This document shows, piece after piece, positions 42,601 through 54,160 of a stretch of DNA of 64,000 nucleotides. Every line of letters begins with the position of its first letter. Position 1 is the first letter of the stretch. Under the pieces are notes generated by a model. That model had not been told where the DNA came from and made no database searches. It saw nothing but the letters and a program-made list of their open reading frames with translations. The stretch lies in contig JAJTJC010000035.1 of assembly GCA_021295155.1 (NCBI GenBank), forward strand, positions 992,001-1,056,000, in the 5' to 3' direction. The position numbers were made by a program, and so were the translations under genes. Origin of the DNA: Flavobacteriaceae bacterium D16 (GTDB taxonomy: Bacteria > Bacteroidota > Bacteroidia > Flavobacteriales > Flavobacteriaceae).

Positions 42601-45555
42601 TTATTTACCGTCCTTCAGGATTTTCTTTTTCAGTGTATCGAACATAACCGGTGTGGCGATGAATAAGGACGAATACGTACCGACCACAACCCCTACGATC
42701 ATCGCAAACATAAACCCTCTGAGGGTTTCTCCACCAAAAATAAAGATGGATAACAATACCACGAGTGTTGTAAGCGAGGTATTCAGGGTACGACTTAATG
42801 TACTGTTCAAGGCATTATTGATGTTAGCGCCGCCTTTCCAGCCACGCTCATTCACCATTTCACGTATACGGTCAAATACTACCACGGTATCATTAAGAGA
42901 ATATCCAATTACCGTGAGTATGGCCGCTATAAAGGCCTGGTCAATTTCCATATTAAATGGCATGATACTACTGGTGATAGAGAATACTCCCAATACGAAT
43001 AGTACATCGTGGAAAACTGCAGCTACAGCTCCAAGGGAATATTGCCACTTTCGGAAGCGGAGCAGTATATACAGGAAGACTACCGCCAGGGATCCAACAA
43101 TGGCCCATACTGCATTTTGCTTGATATCATCTGCAATGGTAGGACCTACCTTCCGATATTTCAATACCCCAACGTCTCCATTGCTACCGCCAGGAATGAA
43201 TTCTTCATAAGTAGCTCCATCCGGCAGATATTTCTGAAGCGAAGTGTATAATTTATTAAGGATCTCATCATCAACCTCTGTTCCTTGTACATCCACCTTA
43301 TATTTAGTACTTACCATTATCTGGTTAGCATCTCCAAAGGTTTTGGCGCTGGCACTACCAAATACTTCCGTAAGTTCATTTGAGATTTCCGTGGGATTCA
43401 CGGGATCAACAAAACGAATCTGGTAATTCCTTCCCCCTACAAAATCAACACCCTGATCCAAGCCTCTTGTCGCCAGTGAAAATACACCAACAGCAACCAG
43501 GATAAAAGATAAGACATAGGCCACCTTCCTTTTACTTAGGAAATGGATATCCATATTGGTAAATAGGTTTTTGGTGATAGCCGTTGAGAAATCAAGACTA
43601 CGACCCTTACCTGAAATGTACCAGTCTACCAGTAACCTGGTTATAAATATTGCTGTGAAGAGTGAGGTTAGGATACCAATAATCAAGGTGGTAGCAAACC
43701 CCTTGATAGGTCCTGAACCAAAAACCAGCAGTATTAATGCGGTTAGCCCGGTAGTTATATTAGCGTCCAGAATAGATGACAAGGCGTTGGCAAATCCATC
43801 TGCAATGGCCTGGCCCTTCCCTTTTCCTTTGGCAATCTCTTCCTTAATACGTTCAAATATCAGTACGTTGGCATCTACTGACATACCTATGGTCAGTACA
43901 ATACCGGCAATACCAGGTAGGGTGAGGACAGCACCTAAACTTGCCAGCACCCCAAAAATCAGGACTATGTTAAATATTAAGGCGATATCTGCAAAAATTC
44001 CCGCCTTGCCATAATAAAAGATCATCCATATCAGAACAAATACCATGGCGATGAGAAAGGACATAAAGCCGCTGTCAATAGCCTCCTGACCCAGGGATGG
44101 CCCAACTACAAAAGAGTCGATAATTTCTGCCGAAGCCGGAAGTTTACCCGCACGAAGCACATTGGCAATATCCTTGGTTTCATTAACGGTAAATGTTCCT
44201 GTTATTTCTGAGCTACCCCCTGAGATACCACCTACAGTGGTAACCCCTGGAGCGGTATATACTTTATTATCCAGAACAATAGCTATTCCGGTATTATTCA
44301 GGTTAGCCTCATTGGTAAGTTTCTCCCATTCTTTGGCTCCCTTTACATTCATATCCATCCCTACAGCCGGACGGTTAAACTGGTCGAACTGGTCGCGTGC
44401 GTCACTTACCACATCCCCACTGATCCTGGGTACATTATCCCGGTTGGATTTCAAGGCAAAAAGGGCTGCTACCTCAGTTCCCTTAGAGGGACGTTCCCAT
44501 AGAAATTTAGCAAATTGAACATCTGCAGGAAGTAATCTTCTGATCTCAGGCATTCTCAACCATCCTCCGATTTCTGCAGTATCTTTTATTGCTGCTATTC
44601 CTATAGCAAAACCAGGGCCATTAAGCTGAAGCTTTTCAAAGAGTGGATTTCTTTCCGTAGCCAGATCCAAAGAATCCTGTGCTACATCAGAAAGTAGCGA
44701 ATCGATCTCAGATTCTTCCTTAACCAGATCGTCTTCTGCGGGCACAACAATATCCTTCAAGCGGTTATTTGCCTGGATAAAGAAGTTGATCAGACTCTGG
44801 TTGCCCGGCTCGTAGGTTTCCCAGAATTCCAATTGTGCTGTACTTGATAACAGGTCACGTGCTCTTGCTATGTCACGGGCACCAGGTAGTTCAACAACAA
44901 TTCTACCGGAGTTACCTTCCCGCTGAATATTGGGTTGTGTAACACCAAAACCATCAATCCTTTCGCGCAGTACTTCAAAAGCGGAAACAACGGACTCGTC
45001 TATTTTACGGCGTATGATGGGCTTCACCTCATCATCACTCATCTGGAAATTAATCTCATCGCTAAGACCTTTGTTGGCAAAAATGTCAGGGCTCGCCAGT
45101 TTAGCATCCCCTTTAATGTTTTCAAATGCATCAAAAAAGAGATCCAGATAGGTATCATCGCTATTTTTAGAGGCTACATCAGCATCTGCCAATGCTTTAT
45201 TGAAGATAGGGTTCTTGGTGTTGGCTGCAAGCCCTTTCAAAATATCCTTAACCGATATCTGAAGGGTAACATTGATACCTCCTTTAAGGTCAAGACCCTT
45301 ATTCAATTCTTTAGTTTTGGCCTCTTCATAAGTGGTAAAACCAAGGATAGGATTTTTGCCAATTGAATCCAGGTAACTCGCTTCCAGGATTTCCCGCTTG
45401 GAGACGTAATCCTCTTCCGAAGAAGGGATTTTCATAGCTGCAAACGTCTCAGCGTCTGATTCAATCTTGCTTGTAAAAAAGGTATAGGATAATTGATAGA
45501 TACTAACCAACCCGAACAGTAAAGCAAAAAGCTTTATGAGTCCTTTATTCTGCAT
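42601..45555 (-). CDS. secDF: Protein translocase subunit SecDF
   Basis: The 984-residue protein is a fusion of SecD (about 1-640: first helix, large periplasmic domain, five helices including DANVLIFERIKEE) and SecF (about 650-980: GVDFVGGRNYQI, then SLNDTVVVFDRIRE). The arginine/aspartate residues for proton use are in the helix motifs. It uses the proton or sodium gradient to pull proteins through SecYEG. Fused SecDF is standard in Bacteroidota. It is preceded by a consensus promoter at 45596-45626. Confidence 0.97.
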   Translation of the reverse strand: MQNKGLIKLFALLFGLVSIYQLSYTFFTSKIESDAETFAAMKIPSSEEDYVSKREILEASYLDSIGKNPILGFTTYEEAKTKELNKGLDLKGGINVTLQISVKDILKGLAANTKNPIFNKALADADVASKNSDDTYLDLFFDAFENIKGDAKLASPDIFANKGLSDEINFQMSDDEVKPIIRRKIDESVVSAFEVLRERIDGFGVTQPNIQREGNSGRIVVELPGARDIARARDLLSSTAQLEFWETYEPGNQSLINFFIQANNRLKDIVVPAEDDLVKEESEIDSLLSDVAQDSLDLATERNPLFEKLQLNGPGFAIGIAAIKDTAEIGGWLRMPEIRRLLPADVQFAKFLWERPSKGTEVAALFALKSNRDNVPRISGDVVSDARDQFDQFNRPAVGMDMNVKGAKEWEKLTNEANLNNTGIAIVLDNKVYTAPGVTTVGGISGGSSEITGTFTVNETKDIANVLRAGKLPASAEIIDSFVVGPSLGQEAIDSGFMSFLIAMVFVLIWMIFYYGKAGIFADIALIFNIVLIFGVLASLGAVLTLPGIAGIVLTIGMSVDANVLIFERIKEEIAKGKGKGQAIADGFANALSSILDANITTGLTALILLVFGSGPIKGFATTLIIGILTSLFTAIFITRLLVDWYISGKGRSLDFSTAITKNLFTNMDIHFLSKRKVAYVLSFILVAVGVFSLATRGLDQGVDFVGGRNYQIRFVDPVNPTEISNELTEVFGSASAKTFGDANQIMVSTKYKVDVQGTEVDDEILNKLYTSLQKYLPDGATYEEFIPGGSNGDVGVLKYRKVGPTIADDIKQNAVWAIVGSLAVVFLYILLRFRKWQYSLGAVAAVFHDVLFVLGVFSITSSIMPFNMEIDQAFIAAILTVIGYSLNDTVVVFDRIREMVNERGWKGGANINNALNSTLSRTLNTSLTTLVVLLSIFIFGGETLRGFMFAMIVGVVVGTYSSLFIATPVMFDTLKKKILKDGK

Positions 45556-45595
45556 GGATTATTATGATTTGTTGATGGTGTTCGTAAATAGCGTG

Positions 45596-45626
45596 CAAAT
45601 ATATCATTTCCAAGAGGAACTAACAA
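45596..45626 (-). promoter_or_regulatory. Promoter of secDF
   Basis: On the minus strand TTG (45624-45626), 20 bases and TATATTTG (45596-45603) match the Bacteroidota consensus. Leader about 35 bases. Confidence 0.6.
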
Positions 45627-45725
45627 TATATTTAAGTTATTTGTGGGTAGTGAAATCCTACCTAAATTGCTTAACAACTCCCCTTTACGAGCATGGGGAT
45701 ATTGACTTGCCAACACATAGGGAAT

Positions 45726-45758
45726 AAAAAAAGCACCTTATGAAAAGGTGCTTTTTTT
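45726..45758 (-). terminator. Terminator after mdh
   Basis: AAAAAAAGCACCTT and AAGGTGCTTTTTTT pair over 14 bases around a five-base loop, directly downstream of the mdh stop. Confidence 0.85.
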
Positions 45759-45775
45759 ATGAAAGTTAGTTTGGT

Positions 45776-46702
45776 TTAAACGTCTAAAAGGCCGTTGGTT
45801 TTCCTTACACCGGCAGCACTATCCTGCATTTTGGCTTTTTCCTTTTCATCAAGTTCTATTTCCACGATCTGTTCTATACCGTTTCTTCCAACTAATACTG
45901 GAACACCAATACAGATATCATCCAGGCTGTATTCTCCTGCGAGGAGAACAGAGCAAGGGAACATCTTTTTCTGGTCGCAGGCTATGGATTGAACGAGCGC
46001 AGAAACGGCTGCTCCTGGAGCATACCATGCGCTGGTACCCAATAACTTGGTTAAAGTGGCACCTCCTACCTTGGTGGCTTCTACTACTTCCTGCATGCGT
46101 TCCTCTGATAAGAATTCAGATACTTTTATACTGTTTCGGGTAGCATGCCGGATAAGTGGTACCATTCCGGTATCACTATGTCCTCCTATTACCATACCAT
46201 CTATATCGGATATTGGTGCTTCCATGGCTTCGGCCAGACGATATTTAAAACGAGCACTATCCAATGCACCACCCATACCAATAATCCTGTGCTTGGGAAG
46301 ACCCGTAGCCTTGTGGACTAAATAGGTCATGGTATCCATTGGATTACTTACCACAATAATAACGGCCTTAGGAGAATGTTTTAAAAGGTTGGAAGCAACT
46401 TCCTTAACAATACCTGCATTAATACCAATTAACTCTTCGCGGGTCATCCCTGGTTTCCTGGGAATTCCGGAAGTGATCACGGCGATATCACTATCTGCTG
46501 TCCTGGAATAATCATTGGTTGTTCCGGTTATTTTGGTATCAAAGCTGTTTAAGGATGCAGTCTGCATCAGGTCCATGGCTTTACCCTCGGCATAGCCTTC
46601 TTTGATATCCAAGAGCACTACCTCTGAAGCAAAATCTTTTATAGCAATATACTCGGCGCAACTAGCCCCTACGGCACCCGCTCCTACTACAGTAACTTTC
46701 AT
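45776..46702 (-). CDS. mdh: Malate dehydrogenase
   Basis: The 308-residue LDH-like enzyme has the NAD loop VGAGAVGASCAEYIA, the substrate loop GIPRKPGMTREEL (Arg pair), IIVVSNPMD and the catalytic His175 in GGHSDTGM. It oxidises malate to oxaloacetate in the citric acid cycle. It is of the LDH-like MalDH type. It is divergent from a lipoprotein gene, with a 294-base gap holding a large inverted repeat. Confidence 0.96.
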   Translation of the reverse strand: MKVTVVGAGAVGASCAEYIAIKDFASEVVLLDIKEGYAEGKAMDLMQTASLNSFDTKITGTTNDYSRTADSDIAVITSGIPRKPGMTREELIGINAGIVKEVASNLLKHSPKAVIIVVSNPMDTMTYLVHKATGLPKHRIIGMGGALDSARFKYRLAEAMEAPISDIDGMVIGGHSDTGMVPLIRHATRNSIKVSEFLSEERMQEVVEATKVGGATLTKLLGTSAWYAPGAAVSALVQSIACDQKKMFPCSVLLAGEYSLDDICIGVPVLVGRNGIEQIVEIELDEKEKAKMQDSAAGVRKTNGLLDV

Positions 46703-46783
46703 CTAATTATAGGTTTAAAAGGTTATTTTATCAACGCACTAAAATGCTCTATAACTTGCATTTTAAAGGTTTTTTTTACGTGC

Positions 46784-46791
46784 CAAAATTA
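46784..46791 (-). promoter_or_regulatory. TAATTTTG -7 element before mdh
   Basis: Minus-strand TAATTTTG at 46784-46791 fits TAnnTTTG. No TTG at the right distance, so a regulated promoter is possible. Leader about 75 bases. Confidence 0.4.
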
Positions 46792-46875
46792 AACAATTTT
46801 GCCCGAAAAGGTTTACTTAGCAAAGGATTAATTTCAAGGATCAAAAGGCTTCTCCACCAACTAATTACCCAACCT

Positions 46876-46948
46876 GTATTGTTAAAAATTGGTGCACTTT
46901 AACGAAGATTTTAAAATTTCAGTGCAGTATATCGAATTTTAACAATAC
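46876..46948. repeat. 73-bp two-step inverted repeat between mdh and a lipoprotein gene
   Basis: The outer arms GTATTGTTAAAA (46876-46887) and TTTTAACAATAC (46937-46948) are perfect 12-base complements. Nested inside, TGCACT (46893-46898) pairs with AGTGCA (46921-46926). It lies 48 bases before the ATG at 46997 and upstream of the mdh promoter region. Lack of a T tract argues against a terminator. Confidence 0.65.
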
Positions 46949-46996
46949 ACAAGGCTGAAAATGCGTTAGAAAGTTCCCAAATCAACGCTTACTTAC

Positions 46997-47368
46997 ATGA
47001 AGAAGTTCTTTTCACTTATGGCAATTGTTGCGATCATTTCTGTGAGCAACTGTACCCGAATACCTGAAAACAATGACCCCGTAATTGGCATTTGGTCCCG
47101 TATGGATGTTAGTCAATTAGATGAAAGCAGCCAGGAGGCTGTACGCCAGGAATGGATTTTTAACGATGTATATCTTGGGAGGTACCATCGTTATGAAAAC
47201 AATACCCTGGTAGTTAAAACTGATTTTAACTGGGAGATACAGGACGGTGTTTATACCATCAACTATCCGGGAACGGAGATGTTGAGTCATGAAGTTGTCC
47301 GAAAGGACCATACAGCCGGAGAAGTACTGGCAGATAGTCAGAATAACATTCTGGCTTTTAGAGAATAA
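46997..47368 (+). CDS. Small lipoprotein, lipocalin-like
   Basis: The 123-residue protein has a lipoprotein signal (MKKFFSLMAIVAIISVSNC, Cys at 19) and a small beta-rich domain starting DPVIGIWSRMDVSQ, with RQEWIFNDVYLGRYHRYENN and DFNWEIQDGVYTIN, as in short lipocalin-like proteins of Flavobacteriaceae. Function unknown. Upstream lies the nested inverted repeat, downstream a strong terminator, so it forms its own unit. Confidence 0.8.
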   Translation: MKKFFSLMAIVAIISVSNCTRIPENNDPVIGIWSRMDVSQLDESSQEAVRQEWIFNDVYLGRYHRYENNTLVVKTDFNWEIQDGVYTINYPGTEMLSHEVVRKDHTAGEVLADSQNNILAFRE

Positions 47369-47395
47369 CCCCCTTAATTATTCCATATAGTTACG

Positions 47396-47426
47396 AAAAA
47401 CAGCCTTCGATTTGAAGGCTGTTTTT
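47396..47426 (+). terminator. Terminator after the small lipoprotein gene
   Basis: AAAAACAGCCTTC and GAAGGCTGTTTTT are perfect 13-base complements around GATTT. It may also serve the convergent gene at 47455. Confidence 0.85.
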
Positions 47427-47454
47427 ATTGTTGTCAGTCAGAAAGAAAGTTCTA

Positions 47455-48459
47455 CTACCTGAATCCGAAACTAAGCCCAAAGGTGAAACGGTTAAATTCT
47501 CCCAGGGAGTAATCGGCATTCAAACGAAAGAATCCGAGTTTTAATTTTGTTCCTACATTGGCAATAACTCCACTGGCGTCTGTACTGACGGAGAAAGGAT
47601 CCACATAGGTAGTTTGAAGCGGTCCCGAAGTAACCACATAAGTTCCCAAAACCTCTGTTTCCGATGTTCCTGAAAGGTAACCCAGGCCACCGTAAAAATT
47701 AATTATAGGCAAACGTGTTGATACTACCGCCTGGAAATTCCAGGTCTTGATTTTGGAATCTAAACGTTGATCTGATCCATCAATTATTGAAGTTGAAGTA
47801 AAGTCGTACTCCCCACTTAATTGCGAATACCCGATTACTGCTGATATAGCAACGGGCAACATTTTATCTGCTGGCAGGTGTTTGGTAAACTCGTGCTGGA
47901 TCCCCAAACCAAAAAGGCTCAAGGAAACGTCATCATTTTTGACTCTTGGCAGGAAGCGTGCTTTTACCTCGGTTCCTTTTATAAGGCCAACACTAGCCTG
48001 TAGGAACCCAGACGGTATAAAATTGATGCCTTCAGCTGCCAGTCCGGCCGGAAGCTCGAAATCGGCTCGAGACAGGCTACTTTCATCTTCTACAAATACC
48101 TGAATTCCTTCAATATCTCCCAGGGCTGTTGAAACCGTTTTAGAAGTGCTTCCATCTGTAAATTGCAGGTTTTGATAATCGGCAGTATTTAGAACAAAGG
48201 CTTTTTTGTCATCCTTGTTTCCAAAAAACGCCAGGTTTCCCACTATGGAGATTTCAAAACCTCCCAGCGGTTTAGCATCAGCCGTGTTATACCAGCTACC
48301 TCCAAGGTTATATATCGAGGCTTCCAAAGCCGGAGCCAGATAAGCATTAGTATACTGTTCTGCGTCTTCAATACCGGCTGTGAGCAGGTCATTGATGTTC
48401 GATTGCGCAAAACTAAAGGCCGGAAAGCTAATACATAGAAAAAATAAAATCCGTTTCAT
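47455..48459 (-). CDS. DUF6588-like outer-membrane protein
   Basis: The 334-residue protein has a signal peptide (MKRILFFLCISFPAFSFAQ) and then NINDLLTAGIEDAEQYTNAYLAPALEASIYNLG-type sequence (split here for length: NINDLLTAGIEDAEQ, then YLAPALEASIYNL), which marks DUF6588. The remainder is a run of amphipathic strands ending in FTFGLSFGFR, the usual barrel end with a terminal aromatic region. It should be a small outer-membrane beta-barrel of unknown role. Confidence 0.85.
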   Translation of the reverse strand: MKRILFFLCISFPAFSFAQSNINDLLTAGIEDAEQYTNAYLAPALEASIYNLGGSWYNTADAKPLGGFEISIVGNLAFFGNKDDKKAFVLNTADYQNLQFTDGSTSKTVSTALGDIEGIQVFVEDESSLSRADFELPAGLAAEGINFIPSGFLQASVGLIKGTEVKARFLPRVKNDDVSLSLFGLGIQHEFTKHLPADKMLPVAISAVIGYSQLSGEYDFTSTSIIDGSDQRLDSKIKTWNFQAVVSTRLPIINFYGGLGYLSGTSETEVLGTYVVTSGPLQTTYVDPFSVSTDASGVIANVGTKLKLGFFRLNADYSLGEFNRFTFGLSFGFR

Positions 48460-48483
48460 TTTGTAATATTTTTCCTAAAACTA

Positions 48484-48512
48484 AAAAACTCGCTCCATGG
48501 GAGCGAGTTTTT
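48484..48512 (-). terminator. Terminator after gyrB
   Basis: AAAAACTCGCTCC and GGAGCGAGTTTTT pair perfectly (13 bases) around ATG, just downstream of the gyrB stop on the minus strand. Confidence 0.85.
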
Positions 48513-48531
48513 GTTGTGTAAGGCCTATTTC

Positions 48532-50478
<1,947 letters not shown>

Positions 50479-50510
50479 TTACGTTTATAGCCTGCATTTT
50501 TGCAATCCAA

Positions 50511-50518
50511 CAAATATA
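50511..50518 (-). promoter_or_regulatory. TATATTTG -7 element before gyrB
   Basis: Minus-strand TATATTTG fits TAnnTTTG, about 39 bases before the ATG. No clear TTG at -33. Confidence 0.4.
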
Positions 50519-50665
50519 CGGAATCACCTATAGAATATACGTTTGCTTAACATTTGAAGGTCTTAAGTTATCAACAATTTAACAACAACTTAAGCCTGTT
50601 TTTTGCTCAATTATAATTTGACAAAGGATATGACATTTATTAGGTTTTCGATACGTTTTGAATTG

Positions 50666-50673
50666 TACTTTTG
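50666..50673 (+). promoter_or_regulatory. TACTTTTG -7 element before the DASS transporter gene
   Basis: TACTTTTG fits TAnnTTTG; a TTTTCG sequence about 15 bases upstream is a weak -33. Leader about 23 bases before ATG 50703. Confidence 0.4.
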
Positions 50674-50702
50674 TAGGCATTAAACCAGGTAATTTTATTT
50701 AG

Positions 50703-52151
50703 ATGGCTGATTCCCGTACTGCGTCACTGAAATTAATGCCCCACATACAAAAAGTGGTCGACATCCAGAGTAAGATTATCTACTTCCTTATGAGTGTCAT
50801 ACTCTCATTTGCACTTACCTATGCCCTTTACGAACCGGCCATGGATAAGGCACAGATTTATGTCCTCTTTATGCTTTTCCTGGCGGTTGGTTTGTGGATC
50901 ACGGAGGCCATTCCTCCATTTGCGGTAGGGCTGTTGGTTTTTGGCTTCCTTATTTTCGCCATGAACAGCTATTATTCCGAGGTAGACCCTGAGAACGTAC
51001 AAGCCCATTACATTGGGTATATTAATTCCTGGTCCAGTAGTGTTATCTGGTTAATGCTGGGTGGTTTTTTTATGGCCGAGGCCATGAGCAAAACCCAGCT
51101 GGATCGTATGGTCTTTCGTTTATCCGTTTCCCGTTTTGGCACTAAACCTAAATATATACTCCTGGGCCTTATGCTTACTACGGCCCTTTTTTCCATGATC
51201 ATGTCCAATACGGCAACCACGGCCATGATGATTGCCTCGGTATTGCCCTTCATTAAAACACTTGACGAAGATTCGCCCTTTTCCAAAGCAATCTTACTGG
51301 GTATTTCCGGTGCTGCCTCCATAGGGGGCATGGGAACCCTTATTGGTTCTCCACCTAACGCCATAGCTGTAGAAGCCCTCAACAACCATGGAGTTGATAT
51401 TGGCTTTCTGGAATGGATGATGGTTGGTTTCCCACTTGCCATCATTTTCACTTTAATTTTCTGGCTGCTACTCTCGAAGCGATATATACCAAGGGTGAAG
51501 GTGGTGCAAATTGAGCTCGAAAAAGAGGAGAAGGACGACCCCGGAAGCTTATACAAATTTGAACGTATCAAAAAAAGAATCGTACTTGCTGTACTGGGAA
51601 TAACACTTTTGTTGTGGTTGACGGAGAAACTTCACGGCATTCCAGCTTCCGTGGTATCCCTGCTGCCTATCATCCTGCTAACTATGTCTGGCGTTATTAG
51701 TGGTGACGACGTCCGTAAATTACCCTGGGATACCCTGATGCTTGTTGCCGGAGGTTTGGCCTTAGGCCTCGCTATAAAGGAAACCGGGCTGGCCAGCTTT
51801 TATGTGGAAAAAATCCAGGAGTTTGATTTGAATTTTTATGTTCTGGTCCTGTGTTTTGGCTTCCTTACGGTGATCCTTTCCAATATCATGAGTAATACGG
51901 CCACGGCCACTATATTGATACCTGTCGGGATCATACTCACCTTTCAAAACCCTGTTGTTTTACCATTGGTTATAGGATTAAGTGCTTCTGCCGCCCTGTT
52001 TTTGCCAATTTCCACACCACCTAATGCTATTGCTTACAGTACGGGAAAACTGGCTCAGAAGGACTTCCGGTTTGGTGGAATAAGTCTGGGATTAATGGCC
52101 CCTCTGGTGATTACAGTAGTCGTTTTACTGATTTATACCTGGCTGGCTTAA
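50703..52151 (+). CDS. DASS family (SLC13) anion:sodium symporter
   Basis: The 482-residue inner-membrane protein has about eleven to twelve helices with the family's two inverted-repeat sodium motifs: MSNTATTAMMIASVLPFI (near 172) followed by GGMGTLIGSPPNAI, and MSNTATATILIPVGI (near 400) followed by LPISTPPNAIAYS. These Ser-Asn-Thr loops bind dicarboxylates, phosphate or sulfate together with sodium. A sodium-coupled carrier fits a marine organism. A weak AAGGAG/CTCCTT hairpin follows at about 52168-52194. Confidence 0.93.
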   Translation: MADSRTASLKLMPHIQKVVDIQSKIIYFLMSVILSFALTYALYEPAMDKAQIYVLFMLFLAVGLWITEAIPPFAVGLLVFGFLIFAMNSYYSEVDPENVQAHYIGYINSWSSSVIWLMLGGFFMAEAMSKTQLDRMVFRLSVSRFGTKPKYILLGLMLTTALFSMIMSNTATTAMMIASVLPFIKTLDEDSPFSKAILLGISGAASIGGMGTLIGSPPNAIAVEALNNHGVDIGFLEWMMVGFPLAIIFTLIFWLLLSKRYIPRVKVVQIELEKEEKDDPGSLYKFERIKKRIVLAVLGITLLLWLTEKLHGIPASVVSLLPIILLTMSGVISGDDVRKLPWDTLMLVAGGLALGLAIKETGLASFYVEKIQEFDLNFYVLVLCFGFLTVILSNIMSNTATATILIPVGIILTFQNPVVLPLVIGLSASAALFLPISTPPNAIAYSTGKLAQKDFRFGGISLGLMAPLVITVVVLLIYTWLA

Positions 52152-52252
52152 AGAACTTAAATAAAAGAAGGAGCACCCTGTTTGGATACTCCTTATCGAC
52201 TAACTTAAAAAACCTGTTTGCTATAACAAAAGCCGGTTAACGGGGGTAAAAA

Positions 52253-53923
52253 TTATTTCACATAGGCATCTTCATGCACCTGGGCAACAGCCCTGCCAGA
52301 CGGATCGTTCATGTTCTTAAAAGCTTCATCCCATTCCAATGCAATTTGCGTGCTGCAGGCAACTGAAGCCTCCTGGGGCACTGAAAGCGCAGCCGCATCA
52401 CTGGGAAAGTGCGATTCAAAAATAGAACGGTAATAGTATTCTTCTTTAGATGTTGGAGTCTGAATAGGAAAACGATATTGTGCATTGGCCAACTGCTCAT
52501 CGCTGACCTCCTTTTCTACCACTTCCTTGAGGGTATCGATCCAGCTATACCCTACTCCGTCTGAGAATTGTTCCTTTTGTCGCCAGGCCACACTTTCTGG
52601 TAAATAGTCCTCAAATGCCTTGCGCACCACCCATTTTTCCATACGTTCCCCATTGATCATTTTATCTTTTGGGTTGATCCGCATGGCAACATCCATGAAT
52701 TCTTTATCGAGAAAGGGTACACGGCCCTCTATTCCCCATGCTGCGAGTGACTTGTTTGCTCTCAGACAGTCGTACATATGGAGTTTTTTAAGTTTACGCA
52801 CTGTCTCTTCGTGAAAATCCTTGGGACTTGGAGCTTTATGAAAATACAAATAACCTCCAAAAAGTTCGTCTGCACCTTCACCGGAAAGTACCATTTTAAT
52901 ACCCATAGATTTGATCACGCGAGCCATGAGGTACATAGGTGTAGAGGCCCGTATTGTAGTTATATCATAGGTTTCCAGATTGTAGATAACATCTTTTATA
53001 GCATCCAACCCTTCCTGAATAGTAAATTGGATTTCGTGGTGTACCGTACCAATATGGTCCGCTACCTTACGTGCTGCAGCCAAATCAGGTGAACCTTCCA
53101 GGCCTACGGAAAAGGAATGTAATTGTGGCCACCAGGCATCAGCCTTATCATCAGATTCTACCCTTTTCTGGGCGTATTTCTTGGCAATAGCTGAGGTAAC
53201 TGAAGAATCAAGCCCTCCTGAAAGCAGTACACCATAGGGTACATCAGACATTAGTTGCCGGTGAACAGCAGCCTCAAGAGCTTCCCTGATAGCAGCAATA
53301 CTGGTTTCATTTTCTTTAACAGCATTGTATTCCATCCAATCGCGGGTATACCAGCGCTTCAATTCACCATCTTTGCTGTACAAATAATGACCGGGGGGAA
53401 AAAGCTCAATCTTACTACAGGTCCCTTCAAGTGCTTTCAGTTCTGAAGCCACATAAAAAGTACCGTTTTTATCCCATCCCATATACAGGGGAATGATACC
53501 CATATGGTCGCGGGCTACAAAATACTCGTCCCTGGCCGTATCATAAATGGCAAACCCGAAAATACCGTTGAGGTCATCAAGGAACTCAACACCCTTATTC
53601 TGGTAAAGTGCCAGGATAACCTCACAATCAGACTGGGTAGTGAACTTATAATTTCCCTCAAACTGCTTGCGAAGTTCACGGTGGTTGTATATTTCGCCGT
53701 TGGCGGCCAATACCAGTTTACCATCCGGACTAAACAAAGGCTGTTTACCGGAAGCAGGATCTACTATTGCAAGTCGCTCATGGGCCAGTATGGCATTTTC
53801 ATTGGCATATATTCCACTCCAGTCAGGACCGCGGTGCCTGACCTTTTTTGACATTTCTAAAAGTTGGGGACGAAGACCCTCTGCTTTCTCCTTCAGATCG
53901 AAGGCACAAACTATTCCACACAT
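52253..53923 (-). CDS. asnB: Asparagine synthase (glutamine-hydrolysing)
   Basis: The 556-residue enzyme of the E. coli AsnB type has the Ntn nucleophile Cys2 (MCGIVCAFD), the glutaminase motifs RHRGPDWSG and NGEIYNHREL, and the PP-loop SGGLDSS (235-241) of the synthetase domain, then GEGADELFGGY. It makes asparagine from aspartate, glutamine and ATP. Its upstream region is exceptionally AT-rich (about 53935-54020). Confidence 0.96.
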   Translation of the reverse strand: MCGIVCAFDLKEKAEGLRPQLLEMSKKVRHRGPDWSGIYANENAILAHERLAIVDPASGKQPLFSPDGKLVLAANGEIYNHRELRKQFEGNYKFTTQSDCEVILALYQNKGVEFLDDLNGIFGFAIYDTARDEYFVARDHMGIIPLYMGWDKNGTFYVASELKALEGTCSKIELFPPGHYLYSKDGELKRWYTRDWMEYNAVKENETSIAAIREALEAAVHRQLMSDVPYGVLLSGGLDSSVTSAIAKKYAQKRVESDDKADAWWPQLHSFSVGLEGSPDLAAARKVADHIGTVHHEIQFTIQEGLDAIKDVIYNLETYDITTIRASTPMYLMARVIKSMGIKMVLSGEGADELFGGYLYFHKAPSPKDFHEETVRKLKKLHMYDCLRANKSLAAWGIEGRVPFLDKEFMDVAMRINPKDKMINGERMEKWVVRKAFEDYLPESVAWRQKEQFSDGVGYSWIDTLKEVVEKEVSDEQLANAQYRFPIQTPTSKEEYYYRSIFESHFPSDAAALSVPQEASVACSTQIALEWDEAFKNMNDPSGRAVAQVHEDAYVK

Positions 53924-54160
53924 ATTGTTAATTTCATTTAAAAGTCAAATATCATATTATATATAACAATATGAAATACTTTATTCTATATTAGTTATAT
54001 TATATAATTTTTAATCCGCCTTATGAAGAATATCATTAGATAAAAATAGACTATTCAAATAAAAGCTATTGATTTGTAAGTGTTACAAATTTTAACGACT
54101 CTTTATACCAGGTAAATCTAAAAACAAAGTAGTTTTAACGCTTAAACAAATCCAATTCCC

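Noticed and set aside
42512-45366. Several long plus-strand frames over secDF
   Set aside because: They are shadows of secDF with no start signals or family similarity.
45536-45727. 63-residue plus-strand frame before mdh terminator
   Set aside because: It overlaps the secDF promoter and start, has no recognisable domain and a random-looking composition.
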